From Trichostrongylus colubriformis (lineage: Eukaryota; Nematoda; Chromadorea; Rhabditida; Trichostrongylidae), in assembly GCA_963978905.1 (NCBI GenBank), contig OZ022260.1:43359551-43423550 (forward strand): a stretch of 64,000 nt of DNA. The letters are read 5' to 3'. A program made the translations under genes and the position numbers. The notes under the pieces are model-generated. The model was not told the origin of the DNA. It ran no database searches and saw only the letters and a list, made by a program, of their open reading frames with translations. Of this stretch, positions 1 through 10,411 are shown one piece after another (the stretch's first letter is position 1; each line of letters begins with the position of its first letter).

Positions 1-419
1 AAATATTACAAAAATATCCCAAAGAACTTTCGAGACTTCTGAAGTCTTTTGAGTATTCTGGATAAATACCTTAGACCTTAGAGTATCAGTTGCTGTTGAG
101 CATTCCGATAATAATGAGACTCCGGAACAGCCAATATCAATGTAAATTTTTTGATGATCACTAAATTCAAACACATTTTTCTACACAACCGGGACGGACA
201 GCTGACGGAACGTTTCGCTCATCGACTAGTCTGGGACCATTGTTGATCTCTGCGACCACGACCCCATCCCATCCCGCCCGTCAAATACGACCCCTGCCGT
301 TGTCGAGGAGTCCTCGACTCTCGGTGTTCTTGATAGCAACAATGACTTCAAGCACCTACCGGCCTTGTCATCAATCTATTCTCTTTGTAGACAACAGCAA
401 AACAAGTAAATCTTTACAG
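1..419 (+). other. Intron of upstream paralogue with part of a foldback MITE
   Basis: Positions 1-120 match the right arm of the foldback element whose complete copy lies at about 50985-51245 in the second gene copy, so the window opens inside it. Positions 180-330 hold a repeat with the motif caaatacgaccc and a short palindrome around tcgaggagtcctcga, recurring at 51405-51460 and twice between 14090 and 14430. Confidence 0.6.
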
Positions 420-493
420 ATACTGTTGACTTTCAACACAGCGCATTACTAATGGAAGCTTTGCAACTTGAAGGTATTGATTTCGATGCCATG
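420..493 (+). CDS. Upstream paralogue, penultimate exon
   Basis: 74 nt: two bases completing an Asp codon, then 24 codons. The exon is phase-identical to 51559-51632. It contains an in-frame ATG (452), which could be mistaken for a start codon, but homology to the DPP4 segment after the catalytic Asp shows it is internal. Confidence 0.87.
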
Positions 494-1476
494 GTAAGTA
501 CAGTACACCTCAGCTGTTGACAATGAGCTAAAATCGGGAGATGGGGAAATTGCCGATTGTTTAACAGTGAAGTGCTTGTAGATGACTACCCTGCGAGTAC
601 TGTAGCGTAAATTCATCCAAAATGTATGATTCTGTTAAGTGACGGGGAGCTGCGACTAGATCCATATCCCACTCCTTTCGAGTTCTTTTACATGTAGGAC
701 AGGGAATGTGGATATTTGCCTAGGTGAATCAGGAGAAGAAAGCTGCGATATGAGTGAAGCCATTATGCAATGCGAAACCCTCATTTACACAAGGAATGTT
801 TTCGCCGAACAGTAGCCAGGCTTGATCATTCAAATCATTTTTGAAAAATACCATTCTACCCCGAACCGCGACGATACGATCATTCCCGGGCTCCTTTCTC
901 AACTGATATTTATTGTGTCTCGAAGATGTGTCTCTCGAGGAGTAGTGTTCGAATCATAGTCATTGCCTATGCGCTCAGTACAATGGGTGGTTATCGTTTG
1001 TCTATGACGATCTCTTTTCCCTCCTGGTAGCCCGAAATAGCAATGAAATTCAGAGTCTGCTTCTGTCGATTCCTCGCGCTCAAATACAACCCCTCCATTT
1101 AATCTAGTTTGTCCTTCCATGCTTTTTCCTGCTTGGAGCTCCTTTCTAATGTCATATCATATCAGCTGTTGCTAATCAACACTCAACGATGCCCTCCCCT
1201 CCAATTCTGATTCCGATGGCACCAGAATTTTCCTCTGATACGTTCCATCTCTCACCTCTTTAAGAGTAAATAGCTAATTCTAAGCTTTGTATGTAGGTTC
1301 TTTCTAAACTCTCCAGTGAAGCAGTCATGAGCGCTGCTCTGTTGCTATGATAAGTCTGATTCATTGAGTACACTTCATTCCAGGTCTATCCCAATCAGGA
1401 TCACCAATTATTGTTCGTGCGGACCCACCTATATGGAAAAATAATTGCCTTTTTAGATAACTGTGCTAAGCACTGA
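420..1476 (+). CDS. Upstream DPP4-like peptidase paralogue, last two exons (partial)
   Basis: Two exons, 420-493 and 1384-1476, encode the extreme C-terminus of a prolyl-oligopeptidase-family (S9B, DPP4-like) peptidase whose other exons lie left of the window. Exon 420-493 follows the acceptor tctttacag. It reads [16 protein letters not shown]..., where the second gene copy has [16 protein letters not shown]..., and ends at the donor gtaagt. Exon 1384-1476 follows a ttccag acceptor and reads VYPNQDH..., containing the catalytic-His motif. It ends FLDNCAKH then TGA. Exon phases equal those of the downstream copy (51559-51632 and 53600-53689). The Asn of the DPP4 DDNVHF motif is Thr here and the motif His is Asp, so substrate binding may be altered. 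The final exon differs from the other copy by a one-codon indel that keeps frame. AATAAA signals lie at 1648-1653 and 1723-1728. Whether the copy is active cannot be judged from two exons. Confidence 0.88.
1384..1476 (+). CDS. Upstream paralogue, last exon with catalytic His motif
   Basis: 93 nt including TGA at 1474-1476. VYPNQDH corresponds to the DPP4 segment around His740, so the His is retained. The 3' UTR that follows resembles the one after 53689. Confidence 0.87.
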   Translation, partial: VYPNQDHQLLFVRTHLYGKIIAFLDNCAKH

Positions 1477-1959
1477 ATCAAACACCGATACAAGGCATTG
1501 CATCTATCTTTACACAAATACATAGTTCTCTTCGGTTTCACGGGTTTATGGTTCACTACTTCACAGTTGTACTTTCTAGCCGATAATCTTCATATCCACG
1601 TCTGCTGCAGTATCTTCAATAGATCCATAACTGTTTTAAACGCTTCAAATAAAACTTTGACGGGCCATTTCTATATAAGTCAGTTCAAAGTTATACCTGT
1701 ACATAATCGCTTTGATTTGTTCAATAAACATGAAAAGCGTGGTTATTCAGTGCGCCATTCGCCCGAATAATCGGTAAATGAATATGGAAGGAACCATCCC
1801 ATTCTTACGCTACAAGTGCACCTACTGTATATACATATTGTGCATAAAGTTAACATTGTGTACATCCAGTGCGTCTTCTGTGCCCACGACTTCCATTGCG
1901 CCCTACACTAAATGCTAAAAAAGACACCTTGCTCGGCTCACATCCGCCAAGTATAAAAA
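1477..1959 (+). other. 3' UTR and spacer of upstream paralogue (duplicated)
   Basis: Homologous to 53690-54136 and 55649-55690 in copy 2. It includes two AATAAA signals at 1648 and 1723. No further coding exon was recognised. Confidence 0.6.
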
Positions 1960-2214
1960 ACCAGTGGGCTGGCGCAGATTACTGCGCGCGATTCATGGCG
2001 ATGTTGTGCAAAATGGGTGTGTTCGGCCCGACCACAGCGGAGCGGAGATTTCCTTCCCTCTGCTTTCAGCTGAACTATTGAATTGCAAAAAAGCGGGAAG
2101 ATGGCGTGATAAAAAAGCATTTTGGTATCGGTATACTTCAATCGCTTTGCATGGAACCCATTTTGCACGTAATCCACATGAATCGCGCGCAGTAGTGTGC
2201 GCCAGCCAACTGGT
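1960..2214. repeat. 5' hairpin of R146 copy a
   Basis: Inverted arms 1960-2018 and 2156-2214, 59 bp each, with several mismatches. The shared outer core is ggctggcgca..actactgcgcgcg. The same terminal motif opens copies b and d. Confidence 0.85.
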
Positions 2215-3486
2215 CATCATTGGGAGTTTGGGTAGTTTGGAAATCGATAGTTTTGTATTCGATTGCATCGATTGGTAACAAATAGATCATTTGCTGTGCT
2301 CTAATTCCTACACATTGATGGTAGAGTCATATCCCGCTTATCGATGTTCCTCACTTTTGTAAACATGCTTCATTACTCGGAATTTTACATAGTCTAGCGG
2401 TCGATACCCAGTGTTGCTGCAAGTACCGCATTTGAAAATGATTCCGAGTGAACCGCTTGCTTTGCTATCACAAAAATAGGTTGTATCATGATTATCAATG
2501 GAGATCGCATTATGAAGAGAAACGCACCATTTTTCGGAACGCCAGACATTTAGCGGTCGATACATCGGTCAGTGATATCAGAACATAAACAAAATATGTT
2601 CACCCGATGCCACTGCGCATCAGACGCTTTTGCTAAAGCGGTTGTACAATGTTAGCGAGGATTTCATCCCATCCAATTCCTAACGGTTCAGTTATCAGTC
2701 ACTGTAAGCCGTTATCAGTTTCACTGAGGCTCCTGTACCCAACAGCACCATTGAGGTACCCGTACCCTACAATACCTGCGAATATGAACATTCCACTGTT
2801 AGCCGTAGAAGCAAGGCGGCCTCGGTGACATTTCCCTTTCTCACGCTCCTGATCGAAGCTTATCAACCACTATCAGTTTGGATCACCCACTATTAATGTC
2901 CCCGTCCCACCCTGCTCAACACCCATGAGTGTCAGCGCTCCTGGATCAACGCGAAAGGCGAAACGAATTTGACGACTCTAGCCTTTTTACGCCCCTTATC
3001 GAATCTTGTCAACCATTATCAATTTGGATCACCCACCATTAATGTCCCTGACCCACCCTGCTTAACACCCATGAGTGTCAGCGCTCCTGGATCAACGCGA
3101 AAAGCGAAACGGATTTGACGACTCTAGCCTTTTTACGCTCCTTATCGAATCTTATCAACCGTTATCAATGCTGGTCATCCACCATTAATGTTCCCGTCCC
3201 ATTCAGCAAAACACCTATGGGTGTCAGCGCTTTAGGATCAACCCGAAAGGCGAAACGGATTTGGTGACATTTGCCTTCCGAGGCTTCTTATCAGCCCTTA
3301 TCAGTTGCTATCACTTTCGGTCCACCACCGCTGAGGTTCCCTTGGCACCCCCTATATCACTTGTAAAATTCAGCGTCCCAGCTTTGCTGCGACGCGAGAT
3401 ATGAATTTCGTGACAGACGGACAAACACACACACACACACACAGACACACACACAGACATACTAAGCGAATTATATATAGTAGGAT
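1960..3486 (+). mobile_element. R146-family element (copy a)
   Basis: Present in duplication copy 1 and absent from the matching site near 55687, so both ends are defined. It starts with accagtgggctggcgc and ends gcgaattatatatagtaggat. From 5' to 3' it has a 59-bp hairpin (arms 1960-2018 and 2156-2214), a unique part with 'tagcggtcgata' motifs, 146-bp tandem units (phase points 2997, 3143, 3289), a CA-rich tract at 3423-3460 and the conserved tail. No transposase is encoded, so it is non-autonomous. The layout (inverted repeats, central tandem repeats, conserved 3' end) resembles Helitron-related noncoding elements such as DINE/HINE, but I see no diagnostic Helitron terminus. Confidence 0.75.
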
Positions 3487-6400
3487 AGAGAGAGTAATGG
3501 AAGAGTCCTGAAATTTTCATATAAGCAGAAGCAAGCAGCAGTTCATTTCTTTCACCGTCATGAACTGCTGGATAGCAGTCCTGCGCCGTCAGCCTTCAGA
3601 ACACCTACAGCAACAGCGTCTGACTAGAAAGTGGAACCATTTTCCATGATCGGCCTCTCGTTGCGAGCCTTCTAAGAACCCCGGCCCTGGTTTTGGAGGC
3701 TACTTGGCTCTTGCTACTTAGAGAATGCTGTTGTGGTCTGCAATGTCATTTCACATGCAACCAGTACTCAGAGGAATTTCGATGGTAACGACACTTTCAG
3801 CTATTGGAAAGGAAGGGCGTTGGAGACCTAGACAGAACAGAGTCTTCGAGGGCATCACCCAGTATGAGTCCGCTCAACAATGTACTCAGTGTGGACAAAT
3901 CTTTAAGGTGGTGAGCGAGAGTGACGAAATCGCGGATTTCACCTAGCTGAGTAGGGGCATCATACTGGCCAGCCAGAAGGTCCCGGTCGTCGTGCAAAAG
4001 GCTGCTGAGCGCGTTCACACCCTGAGTTACCGGCGGCAGGGCGTCGCTGCGTGCTTCTGCGTCTGCTTCTGTGCCATCCTGCTTCTCTGCCTGCATAGTC
4101 TCTTCTCCCCCTCGCTGCCTGTGAAGTCAGGCCCTGCCGTCGCTGACTATGAAAGCTGTCTCACGGAGTTCGGTGATCCTGTGAAGTGTATCCTTGAATT
4201 TTGAAGTAAAAAACCTCGTTAGTATTTGCTAAAGTTGGATTGATTAATTAAAAGCTGAAGGTTTTCTTTCGCTTCTTGCATATGTGCTCGTACTTGTCAT
4301 TTTTGTCGAGTGAACACGTTACGTCGCAGAAGACATCCGAGGAAATCGCTACGTGCCCACAACGCACATTATACAGACGCATCACGCAACGCACAAAAGA
4401 GGCATGTGAAGATGCTCATGCCTACTAACTGACGCCCGTTGATACCCTGCACTGCTCTAGAAATATTGAACACGCTCTGTCACACCATATGCATAGTGTA
4501 CACGATATGCATGTCTAGAAAACATTCTTCGAAAATTTTTATCAAAACGACGATATCGCTTCATCACTCTTATGGAAAAGTGGTCCATTGTGCGAGTGGA
4601 CATTCTTTGCCTTCAAGGTACGAACGGGGAAACGACCAGCGTTGACCGACCTCGTTTGAAATGCGCCGTCGATGAGACTTTTATCATTCCTTTGGTTATC
4701 TTCAGGGTTGTGGATTTAGAGCTGGACATTCTGACCTATAGGATTCCTTCGTGAGAGGTCTGACCTGGACCAATCTAGTCGTCCGTGTGACGCGATTGGC
4801 GGGAGCTACCATCTGTAGGCATCAGTAGCTCCTGCCCCATCGGAACTTTCTGATCTTAATGGCACGCATCGAGAAAATCCGCCAACCCCGGTACCTTGCA
4901 TGATCACTAATGCCGTATCAGATCGCCAGAAGAAATTAGCTGACTTGGAAGAGATGCACCCTTGGCGTATGGTGATTTCCAGAAATTTTGGTAGTATTGG
5001 ACGTGTTGCGAGAGCGAACCTCTAAATCCAGCTAATCATGTTGATGCCTGTGATCGTTATCAGCACAATCCTCCTGCTGACTCTCAGGATAGCATTCATT
5101 TGTGAATGGTGCGGTGCTAGATGACCCGAACTACGTCACCGGCTGAGTCGACAACATCACTCTCGTCCGATGTATGCTCACGTTTTCTGATGCAGCAGAT
5201 TTTCGGTTCTACAATGAGGAGGGAGGGGGATCGCATAAAAAGTTGCACACGTGGGTATCTCTGAAGGATCATTGTCACTCTACACATTCAAGCGTATATT
5301 TTTGCCCAAGAGGATGAAAGAAGTGGTTACTTCCCCTTCCTTGGCTTAGGTAATATAGCGTTCATGATAGGATGTCCCCCCCCCTCATGGCGATAGCACC
5401 AGATTTTCAGTATTGATTGATCTTGAAGAGAACGGTGACGATATTTCGCGAGTGTTCGTTCCCAAGTATGAATGACCAGTTTTGAAGGAGCATTGTTGTA
5501 AGAGGAAGTATTTCTAGCAACAAACATCGAACTCAAATTTGTGCGGGCTCTGTTTCAGTGCTGCCTCACAGCTTCTGAGCACCGATGCATTAGTGCATTT
5601 TGCGGGAGGAGGCCCATATACGGATGAAACCTTCCAATAATCGCTGCTCCTGCCATACGCCACGATGTCGCACCGATTTGAGGCTATAGCACCTCGCCAC
5701 CGAGCTGCTCAAACCGTGGGAAGACCACCGCGTTGCTGCTAGTCCCATCGTCTGTCTGTGGACTTGTGATAGCGGTGAATGCGGTTGTGTGGGGATGTAT
5801 GTCGTTAGGACAGAAAATAGCGCGGTCGCATGCGCATGACGATCACGCAAGAGTTCTCCAATTCCAATTATCCAATCGCACGGCAGCACATTCGCGCCAG
5901 CTACAGTGCTCCTGCAGAGGAAAACGCGAATGGAGGAGAGTAAAGTGAAATCCTAGAAACCTGCTACACGCCGTACTCCGTAGCGATTGGCTAGGTGTAG
6001 GTCACTCGACGGGTGCATTGGCTCTGTTAAGTACGCAGTCGGCCAAAGATGACGACTTTGTTCCCGTTCAGACGTCATGAACATTTCGAGGCCACATTAC
6101 GTTGTTGGTGTGCAAAAAGTTATATATTTAGCGATCTTCTGCCCCTAAATGTCTCCGTATTCGCCATTAACAAAAAGTCCCATTAAAATCACGTGACTCC
6201 ACTATCCAGTGCAACAAACCACGTCATTATGGAAGTTTTGCATCCAAAGACAGTCCAGGCTGAAATTCCTCGAGTGTATATTTTTACCCAAGCCTTACTT
6301 GAGGAGTTCAAGAGCTTTCCTCCAAACTAAGGCGTAGGCTAGACCTGGGTAAAAACAGCGCCGGACGCCGAGCTTAGTTTAGTGGCCCTCCCACATAACC

Positions 6401-6685
6401 AGCACATAAACATGGTAGGATATAAGAAAAGATACAAAAAGCGTATGATACGGATGAACGGCGAGTTATATGTAAAGTGAAGCAAAGGTTGCTTCAACCA
6501 GAAACGGGCGTCTCGTGCGCGAACGTCGCGGGCGCGACGCCGCATCGTGACTATTCTCTCCTAACGACATAACCTTAGATTTGCATTTTTGATACGCGAA
6601 TACTTTTCAAAAAATCGAAACCACGTGAAGACCACCCACCACTTAAGTTATCATGATGTGCAGCCCTCATAAATTTTGCCCATGT
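3487..6685 (+). other. Duplicated spacer between the paralogues (no gene recognised)
   Basis: Matches 55687-58100 at high identity along its length. I found no DPP exon here. It contains the coding-like segment annotated at 3797-4096. The first exon and promoter of the main gene may lie here or in 11314-14772, but I could not identify them. Confidence 0.55.
3797..4096 (-). other. Coding-like repeated segment, copy 1 (unrecognised)
   Basis: A minus-strand frame of 99 codons with an internal stretch LLHDDRDLL...QLGEIRDFVTLAHHL. A diverged relative occurs at 43089-43320 ([10 protein letters not shown]...[15 protein letters not shown]) and a broken one at about 56030-56240. The family is unknown to me. 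Similarity at peptide level across diverged nucleotide copies suggests a former protein-coding sequence carried on a repeat. An alternative is chance retention of frame in a noncoding repeat. Confidence 0.35.
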
Positions 6686-6892
6686 GTCTAACTACACATA
6701 ATTCGCTTAGTTTGTCTATCTGTGTGTGTTTGCCCGTGTTTCCGTCTGTCTGTCACGAAATCCATATCTCGCGTCGCAGCAAAGCTGGGACACAGATTAA
6801 AATTTGGTATAGGGGGTGGTAAAGGGACCACAACGGTGGCGGAGCGAAAGTGATAGCCGCTGATAGCGTCTGATAAGGAGCGTCTTGAAGAC

Positions 6893-7263
6893 ACCAGAAG
6901 GGGGTAATTTTGGCTTACGGTAGAACAGACGTAGTGTGGACGAGTCAAATGGCCGCCATTGCACAAACACGCCAATTTGACGCCTTGGCATGGTGCCAAA
7001 AGAAGACGTTTCTATTATAAATTTGTTTTTTCCTTTGCTTTTTACTTTGTTTTTTCTTATATCGTTTCCAGATTTACTTACATGAATGCTAATGTAGTTG
7101 GGAATGGCCACTCCACTGCGCTGGGAGTCAGGTGCTACAACTTACGTTGGCCCACGGCCCGTCTCCTACAGCGGACAACTCGGACTGGTTGCGTTGATGC
7201 GAAAGGGAGGCGAATACACACCGCAGCGTCGCGCTTTTTAGTCCGGGTTTTTTCACCTATTAT
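6893..7263 (+). repeat. Dispersed repeat segment B, left part
   Basis: Starts gaagggggtaattttggctta. It recurs at 28005-28440 without the LINE and, 5' part only, at 42265-42470. Together with 10412-10480 it forms one copy split by the RTE insertion. No coding function is evident. Confidence 0.7.
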
Positions 7264-7280
7264 CGCTTCTAACCTTGAGT
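7264..7280 (-). repeat. 17-bp target-site duplication, 3' side of RTE 1
   Basis: cgcttctaaccttgagt, identical to 10395-10411. Segment B at 28005-28440 has the single, uninterrupted version (cgcttcttaccttgagt), confirming this as the insertion site. Confidence 0.92.
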
Positions 7281-7329
7281 CTTCTTCTTCTTCTTCTCCC
7301 TGGCGTTAATCCCGCGCCGTCACGGGGTC

Positions 7330-10201
7330 CGCAACCTTTGTCATACGTCGTCATTTGTTTCTGTCCAAGACATCCACTGTTGTGGCCTCTATATCGGTGA
7401 GGTCCTTCTTAATGACATCTTTCCATCTCTTCTTTGGGGCTCCCCGTGGTCGCCGGCCGGAGACTTCCAACTCTAGAGCCTTTCTTATTGGGTGATTTTC
7501 TGGCCTTCTAAGCACGTGCCGTACCATCGTAGCCGCTGCTCTTTCACCTTCAGCTGGACAGGGGCCGTCTGCATGACCGCTCTCACGTCCTCATTTCTGA
7601 CCTTGTCCAGTTTTGTCCAGCCGCAAGCCCATCTAAGCATCCTCATTTCTGCGGTGTGCAGCTGCCTTTCGTTGCTCTTTGATATGGACCAACACTCGCT
7701 CCCGTACAGCATTGCTGGCCCCACCGATCGGTACACCTTACCCTTGAGGGTTCTGGAGCACCGTCTATCGCAGAGGATTCCAGAAGTCTCTTGCCATTTC
7801 AGCCATGCCGCATTTATTCGAGACTTCACTGCCTGGTCCACAGTACCTTCAGTAGCTAGATCGCTCCCCAGGTACCGGAATTCCTTGGCCCTTTCTATGT
7901 TTCCACCATGAAGGTCCACGATTACCTCTGTACCTTCTTCTGAGCTCAGGAATTTGGTCTTCTTTACGTTCAGTCGAAGGCCATTCTCCGCAAGCACTTC
8001 CTGCCACTTCTGAACTTTGGTCTGGAGTTCTTCTCTGCTATCTGCGATCAGGGCAATGTCGTCAGCGTAGAGGATGGTCTTTAGCGGTCCGTTCATGAGA
8101 TCTTTAACCATGTCATCTAGAGTGAGCAGGAAGAGGAACGGACTCAGGGTTGACCCTTGATGCACCCCTACCGTTATGTAAACTTCACGAGTCTGCCCGT
8201 GCGGAGTGCGTACGACCGCTTTAGCGCCATCGTACATATCCCTTACGAGAGAGATCAGGTGTGCGGGTACATTCCGTTCTCGAAGAGCTCTCCAGATCGC
8301 GGGTCGAGGAAGGCGGTCGAAAGCCTTCTGTAGGTCGAGGAAGGCCAGGTAGCATGGCCGGCGCTTTTCTCGGTACTTCTCCATGACTTGTCGGACGATG
8401 AAGATTGCATCCGTCGTCGACTTTCCCGGCATGAAGCCGAACTGCTCCTGAGAGATTGGAATCATGTCTCTGAGTCTCAGGTCAACCAATCGCTCGTATA
8501 GCTTCATGGTATGCGCGGTCAGCTTGATCCCTCGGTAGTTGGAACACTCCATTGCGTCTCCTTTCTGTTTGAAGATCGGAACAATGGTACTGGTCCTCCA
8601 GGCATCCGGAATCTTTCCTTGCGCAGACACCGTATTGAGGAACCGAGTGAGCCACCATACACCGTGCTCTCCAAGGGCTTTCCAAGCCTCTACCGGTATC
8701 GCGTCCGGACCAGCCGCCTTCCCTACTTTCATCTTCCCCAGTACTTGACGTACTTCTTCGTCTGTCCAGGATGGGATGGGACCAGCCGTTGCCTCTTTTT
8801 GTGGTCTTTCTCTGCGGGGAAACTCCTCATTCAGTAGCTCGTTGAAGTATTCCCGCCACCTCCTTTTAACCTCGGCTGGCTTCCTTAGGATGGCACCTTC
8901 GCTACTTTTGACGGTGTTCACCATTCTAATGTCTTGAGTGGCCCGATGTCGGGCTTTAACCAGCCGGAAGGCGAACTTATCAGCGTCTTTACCGTCCACT
9001 TTCTCGTACAGGGCATCCATCTCGGTGTTCTTCGCTTTGGCTACGGCGGCCTTGGCGAGCTTCTTGCAGCTTTTGTAGTTGACGAGATCTTCTGGGCTCC
9101 GCGTTTTCTGCCAGCGTTTGTAAGCACTCTTTTTCTGCTTCACTACCCGCTGAACTTCTTCGTTCCAGAACCACGCCTCTTTATCACCTCTGAAGCCGCC
9201 TCGGGTCTCGCCTAGTGTTTCCTTGGCGCATTGTAGAATGACCTGTGCCGCTCCTTTCCACGTCTCCTGGATCGAACCGCAAGGATCTGGAAGGCCCATT
9301 TCTAGCACTCTTCTCTTGAGGTCGTTCCTTACTTTTTGTGTAGTCTCCACCACCGGATCCTTCTTTCGGTTTTCACCCTTGTCTTCTTGGGAAGCTCTAT
9401 GGCAATGTCCGCTAAGAGAGGCTTGTGCTGAGTTGCCAGCTCTTCTCCCGGCAGTACTTTGACGTCTTTTACAGTTTTGAGGGCCCGTCTTCTTATGAGA
9501 ACATGGTCTATTTCCGTTTGCCTTCCCCAACTGCTGTAGGTCATCTTTTGCGTCTCTCTTTTTGCGAGGAACGTGCTGCAGACTGCTAAGTCATGGGCTA
9601 ATGCCAGGTCGAGAACCCTCTCTCCCTCAGCGTTTCTTATTCCCATTCCTTTGCCTCCGTGCACTCGTTCCAGACCTCTTCTATCTCTTCCGACATGACC
9701 ATTCAGATCACCTGCCACGGTGAGGTAGTCGCTCTCCGGAACTGATCTGATGGGTTCGTCAAGGCTTGCGGTGCATACACGGTTATTATGGTCCAGTATC
9801 CAATCCTGGTGTCTATCCTCACAGCCATTATTCGATCGCTGATCCTATTTACGGCAGAGACGCAATCTTTGAGAGATTCCGCTACCGCGATAGCAACTCC
9901 ATTCCGTTTGGTGTCTACTCCGTTGTAGAAGAGCTTGACACCTTCCCCAATCTCTCTTGCCTTGGACCCTTTCCAGCGGGTCTCTTGCAGACAGAGGACT
10001 TCGATTTTCCTGCGTTTCATGAGGTCAGCAACCTCTCGGGACTTTCCGGTGAGTGATCCCACATTCAGAGTCCCAATTCGAATTAGCTTCTTTGGCCGAG
10101 GTCGTTCAACTCTCGGTAGCCCTCGCATACTGGACGCAGAACTCGGGCGGGGGTCCTGCGCGTCACTTCCGGGTGACGTCCTAGCCTTATAACTGATTCC
10201 T
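7330..10201 (-). pseudogene. RTE endonuclease/reverse transcriptase, frameshifted
   Basis: The N-terminus starts MSKVAQG at about 10218, followed by endonuclease motifs (TLNVGSLTG, QETRWKG, then GDLNGHVG in another frame, and TEIDHVLIRRR). The RT domain has KAAGPDAIP, FMPGKSTTDAI, AFLDLQKAFDR, GVHQGSTLSP and the catalytic YADDIALIAD. Frame changes lie near 9715 and 9345, and a third near 7533 truncates the C-terminal region, where GRRPRGAPKKRW still appears in the shifted frame. A nonsense codon follows. Family members are single proteins of about 1000 residues, so this copy is near full length but dead. The endonuclease would nick target DNA and the RT would copy the RNA at the nick. Confidence 0.9.
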
Positions 10202-10309
10202 TGTGCGACTTTAGACATTTTTGATGTGACGAGGTTTGTCCATCAGCCGGCCTGTCAACCTGGGCCTGACGCTGGTATCGTCACCATTTTTGCAATTTTT
10301 GCAAGGCAT

Positions 10310-10394
10310 GGTAGTGTCCCGGCAGGGATCAAACTCACTGGCTCTTTCTAAGTGCAGATTTGAGTCTACACCCTTAACCACTCGGCTATCCCTA
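10310..10394 (-). other. tRNA-Leu-like sequence at 5' end of RTE 1
   Basis: On the minus strand it reads tagccgagtggttaaggg (a good RNA polymerase III A box), then an anticodon-arm-like gactcaaatct, a long variable region and a degraded B box (agtttgatccc). Spacing and D-arm suit a tRNA-Leu(CAA) ancestor. It lies inside the target-site duplications, so it belongs to the retrotransposon. The acceptor ends pair poorly, so it is not a functional tRNA gene. It may serve, or have served, as an internal promoter. Confidence 0.6.
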
Positions 10395-10411
10395 CGCTTC
10401 TAACCTTGAGT
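10395..10411 (-). repeat. 17-bp target-site duplication, 5' side of RTE 1
   Basis: cgcttctaaccttgagt, identical to 7264-7280. Confidence 0.92.

Larger units (their letters stand above)
7281..10394 (-). mobile_element. RTE-clade non-LTR retrotransposon (decayed), with tRNA-like 5' end
   Basis: Delimited by perfect 17-bp target-site duplications. On the minus strand it starts with a tRNA-Leu-like stretch (10310-10394), then a short leader sharing ggccggctgatggacaaa with RTE 2. An apurinic endonuclease and reverse transcriptase region follows (10218 to about 7330), ending in a (GAA)n tail next to the duplication. The 3' tail of short repeats and the EN-RT order fit the RTE clade. The reading frame is broken, so the copy cannot act autonomously. 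Confidence 0.9.

Noticed and set aside
452..493. ATG followed by 14 codons and a perfect donor, looking like a first exon; the same at 51591-51632.
   Set aside because: It is phase-compatible with exon 14773, which was misleading. Upstream bases in the same frame ([10 protein letters not shown]) and the fit after the catalytic Asp show it is the penultimate DPP4 exon.
1960..3486. Calling R146 a classical Helitron.
   Set aside because: No 5' TC, no CTRR 3' end with adjacent hairpin and no Rep/helicase relative in the window; only the general layout is similar.
10310..10394. A functional tRNA-Leu gene on the minus strand.
   Set aside because: The acceptor stem pairs poorly, the B box is degraded and the sequence lies inside the retrotransposon's target duplications.
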